Of a DNA stretch of 41,321 bases, positions 39,310 through 41,321 are shown one piece after another (positions within the stretch are counted from its first letter, which is position 1; every line of letters starts with the position of its first letter). The translations under genes and the position numbers were made by a program. The notes beneath the pieces were generated by a model that did not search any database, was not told where the DNA came from, and was given only the letters and a program-made list of their open reading frames with translations. Source of the DNA: Bacteroidaceae bacterium (lineage in GTDB: Bacteria > Bacteroidota > Bacteroidia > Bacteroidales > Bacteroidaceae); assembly GCA_017507385.1 (NCBI GenBank), contig JAFWAX010000035.1:1-41321 (forward strand), written 5' to 3'.

Positions 39310-41157
39310 TTATTTGTTGATGATTTCGTTAAATGCCTCGACGAGTTCAGACACGACGAAAGGCTGTCCTTTCACTTGGTTGAATTGGTAAGGTACGAAG
39401 TTGTCAATCTTCATGCGAAGCCAACCAGCCAACTGACCCATATTCTGCTCTGCCACAACCACTTTCTTGTACTTGCCGAGAACAGAAGCAGTGTTCTTAG
39501 GCAGCGGGTTGATGTACTTGAAGTGAGCGAGTGCAACCTTCTTGCCAGCTGCGCGCATCTCGTCCATTGCTGCATGGAGGTGTCCGTAAGTGCCGCCGAA
39601 TCCTACGATGAGAAGGTCTGCATCGTCCTTATCGCCAAGCACTTCGAGGTCTGGCACAGGAATCTTGTTTATCTTGTCCTGGCGTAAACGGGTCATGAGG
39701 TCGTGGTTCTCTGGGTCAGTAGAGATCGCACCAGTCTTGTTGTCCTTTTCCAATCCGCCGAGGATGTGCTGGAAGCCTTCGCGGCCAGGAACAGCCCAGT
39801 AGCGCACGCCCGTTTCAGCATCGCGGAGATACGGAGTCCATGAGCCCTTCAGCTCTTCTGGAACGTATGGCGGGTTGATAGCAGGGTAGTCTGCAAGATT
39901 TGGAAGTTTGAATGCCGCAGAACCGTTTGCCACGTAAGCATCAGTCATGAGGATGACCGGAGTCATGTGCTCAAGCGCCATCTTTGATGCTTCATAAGCG
40001 GCATCAAAACAGTCTGTCGGTGAAGTGGCTGCCAATACAGGCATCGGACTTTCACCGTTACGACCGAACAAAACTTGCAACAAGTCGGTTTGTTCACTCT
40101 TGGTAGGAAGACCTGTAGCCGGACCACCACGCTGAACGTCGAGCACTACCAACGGAAGTTCCATAATCACTGCCAGATTCATAGCTTCCGACTTCAAGCA
40201 GATACCAGGACCGGAAGTAGAAGTTACTGCCAAAGCACCTGCATAAGAAGCACCTACAGCCGATGCACAACCGGCGATTTCGTCTTCGCACTGAACAGTT
40301 ACCACACCGAGTGACTTGTGCTTGGACAGTTCGTGAAGCACGTCGGTAGCCGGAGTGATAGGATAAGAACCCAAGTAAAGCTTCAGGCCCGCCTTTTCGG
40401 CAGCAGCAATGAAACCGTAGGCCGTCGCCTTGTTACCGGTGATGTCCATATACTTGCCCGGATTCACGGTCTTGCTTTCAATTCTATAAGTATGAGCCAC
40501 GCTGGAGTGTGTATTGTGACCATAGTCATAACCGGCATGAATCACCTTGATATTGGCTTCAGCGATAGCCGGCTTCTTAGCGAACTTTTCGCGGAGGAAG
40601 TTTTCGGCAATGGTCAGGTCGCGGTTGAACAACCAGCACACCAAACCGAGTGCAAACATGTTGCGGCACTTCAGCATCGACTTGTTGTCCATGCCCGAGT
40701 CTGCCAGGCAATCCTTCACCATCTGCGAGATGGGCGCTGCAATCACATCGTTCTTGATGCCCATTTCCTCAATCGGGTTGTCTGTCGTGAACGCTGCCTT
40801 TTCCAAGTCCGACTTCTGGAAGCAATCCGTATCGATAATGATACAAGCCGTAGATTTCGCAAACTTGTACTGAGTCTTGAGTGCAGCCGCGTTCATCGCC
40901 ACGAGCACATCACATTCATCACCCGGGGTAAATACCTTTTCTGCGCCGATGTGCACCTGGAATCCCGATACACCGGTCAGTGAGCCTTGCGGGGCGCGGA
41001 TATCCGCCGGATAATCCGGGAATGTACTGATGTCATTCCCTACTGTAGCCGAGATTGTTGAGAACAGATTTCCGGCCAACTGCATACCATCACCTGAGTC
41101 GCCTGAGAAACGAACCACCACTTGGTCCAGTTCCTTGACTATCATTTCTTCTGCCAT
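39310..41157 (-). CDS. korA: 2-oxoacid:ferredoxin oxidoreductase, fused gamma-alpha subunit
   Basis: The partner of KorB. The 615 residues join a gamma domain (about 1-190: VVRFSGDSGDGMQLAGNLF, PAEIRAPQG-like PADIRAPQGSLTGVSGFQV, GDECDVLVAMNAAALK) to the alpha part with ATAYGFIAAAEKAGLKLYLG, SYPITPATDVLHELSK, VQCEDEIAGCASAVGASYAG, ALAVTSTSGPGICLKSEAMN and DVQRGGPATGLPTKSEQTDL. The C-terminal domain III has DLLIVGFGGTYGHLHAAMDE. This fused layout is the one of Bacteroidetes and many aerobes. First gene of the korAB operon; no clear -7 box was found before its ATG. Confidence 0.93.
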   Translation of the reverse strand: MAEEMIVKELDQVVVRFSGDSGDGMQLAGNLFSTISATVGNDISTFPDYPADIRAPQGSLTGVSGFQVHIGAEKVFTPGDECDVLVAMNAAALKTQYKFAKSTACIIIDTDCFQKSDLEKAAFTTDNPIEEMGIKNDVIAAPISQMVKDCLADSGMDNKSMLKCRNMFALGLVCWLFNRDLTIAENFLREKFAKKPAIAEANIKVIHAGYDYGHNTHSSVAHTYRIESKTVNPGKYMDITGNKATAYGFIAAAEKAGLKLYLGSYPITPATDVLHELSKHKSLGVVTVQCEDEIAGCASAVGASYAGALAVTSTSGPGICLKSEAMNLAVIMELPLVVLDVQRGGPATGLPTKSEQTDLLQVLFGRNGESPMPVLAATSPTDCFDAAYEASKMALEHMTPVILMTDAYVANGSAAFKLPNLADYPAINPPYVPEELKGSWTPYLRDAETGVRYWAVPGREGFQHILGGLEKDNKTGAISTDPENHDLMTRLRQDKINKIPVPDLEVLGDKDDADLLIVGFGGTYGHLHAAMDEMRAAGKKVALAHFKYINPLPKNTASVLGKYKKVVVAEQNMGQLAGWLRMKIDNFVPYQFNQVKGQPFVVSELVEAFNEIINK

Positions 41158-41231
41158 ATAATTTTAAGGTTTAAAATAGTAGTAATTAATGCCACAAATT
41201 TCGGAAAGTAAAATGAAATGGCAAAATATTA

Positions 41232-41262
41232 TTGGCAGAAATGATAAAAAAGGCTACCTTTG
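41232..41262 (+). promoter_or_regulatory. tRNA-Arg promoter (TTG, 20 nt, TACCTTTG)
   Basis: TTG (41232-41234), 20 nt, TACCTTTG (41255-41262), ending 20 nt before the tRNA. Confidence 0.75.
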
Positions 41263-41282
41263 TGGCACTTTTCAAAACAGGC

Positions 41283-41321
41283 GGCCTTGTAGTTCAACGG
41301 ATAGAACAAGCGTTTCCTAAA
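41283..41321 (+). tRNA. tRNA-Arg(CCU), 5' part, cut by the window end
   Basis: Acceptor strand GGCCTTG (41283-41289), TA, D-arm GTTC-AACGGATA-GAAC (41292-41307), then anticodon stem AGCGT and loop TTCCTAA (41314-41320) with anticodon CCT. The 3' half lies outside the window, so the acceptor and T arms cannot be checked. Confidence 0.88.

Noticed and set aside
1-41321. CRISPR arrays, rRNA genes, prophage or conjugation modules
   Set aside because: No regularly spaced identical repeats, no rRNA sequence and no structural phage or Tra-type proteins were seen.

Overview
The window looks like a chromosomal segment from a member of the Bacteroidales, most likely Prevotellaceae. The main evidence is a recurring -7 promoter box of the Bacteroidetes type (TAnnTTTG, often with TTG about 20 nt upstream) before argS, leuS, lrp, the rfbB homologue, the thioesterase gene, the GH16-GH43 gene, yjbQ and the terminal tRNA. 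Other support comes from a GH3 xylosidase with a PA14 insert (the Prevotella Xyl3A architecture), a DUF4294 protein, a fimbrillin-like lipoprotein, a bacteroidal glutaminyl cyclase, and exported proteins with Gln right after the signal-peptide cleavage site. Gene order is mostly that of a stable core genome, broken by an AT-richer accessory island at about 20.9-24.4 kb.

Layout. 1-2.1 kb: a 72-bp palindrome, then argS. 2.1-9.9 kb: plant-polysaccharide genes, namely a GH3/PA14 beta-xylosidase (+) facing a leftward operon of two GH43 enzymes and a Gfo/Idh/MocA oxidoreductase. 10.2-11.4 kb: an RNA 2'-O-methyltransferase and a DUF4294 protein (-). 11.6-16 kb: a rightward operon of GNAT acetyltransferase, lipoprotein GH3 and fimbrillin-like lipoprotein. 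16.3-20.6 kb: yitT-like and leuS (-). 21-24.4 kb: a type II restriction-modification operon (C5 methyltransferase, then HNH endonuclease) behind a long structured leader, followed by an ORF6N pseudogene broken by a small mobile element. 24.5-26.4 kb: a GH16-GH43 fusion. 26.5-41.2 kb: housekeeping genes, including an FKBP isomerase, thioesterase, dprA, ABC exporter, sufE, glutaminyl cyclase, rdgB, an Lrp regulator, a phosphoesterase, Hsp20, dTDP-glucose 4,6-dehydratase, a C_GCAxxG_C_C protein, yjbQ and korAB. The window ends inside a tRNA-Arg(CCU).

How the genes may work together. The GH3, GH43 and GH16 enzymes could jointly trim arabinoxylan, arabinan or beta-glucan side chains and oligosaccharides, although no SusC/SusD pair is present. 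The glutaminyl cyclase at 31.2-32.2 kb would be expected to act on the exported enzymes encoded elsewhere in the window.

Most unusual points: (1) a family of about 212-bp MITE-like elements, three copies, with terminal inverted repeats, a 9-bp target duplication at one copy, and a core hairpin with compensatory changes; (2) a predicted leader of about 565 nt before the methyltransferase gene, with two hairpins ending in U-runs and mutually exclusive pairings, suggesting attenuation control of a restriction-modification operon; (3) a second palindromic repeat family whose core 9-mer is reverse-complemented between copies; (4) three degenerate repeats spaced 31 bp apart just upstream of the hsp20 promoter. 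All functional statements rest on reading the sequence alone; no database search was run.
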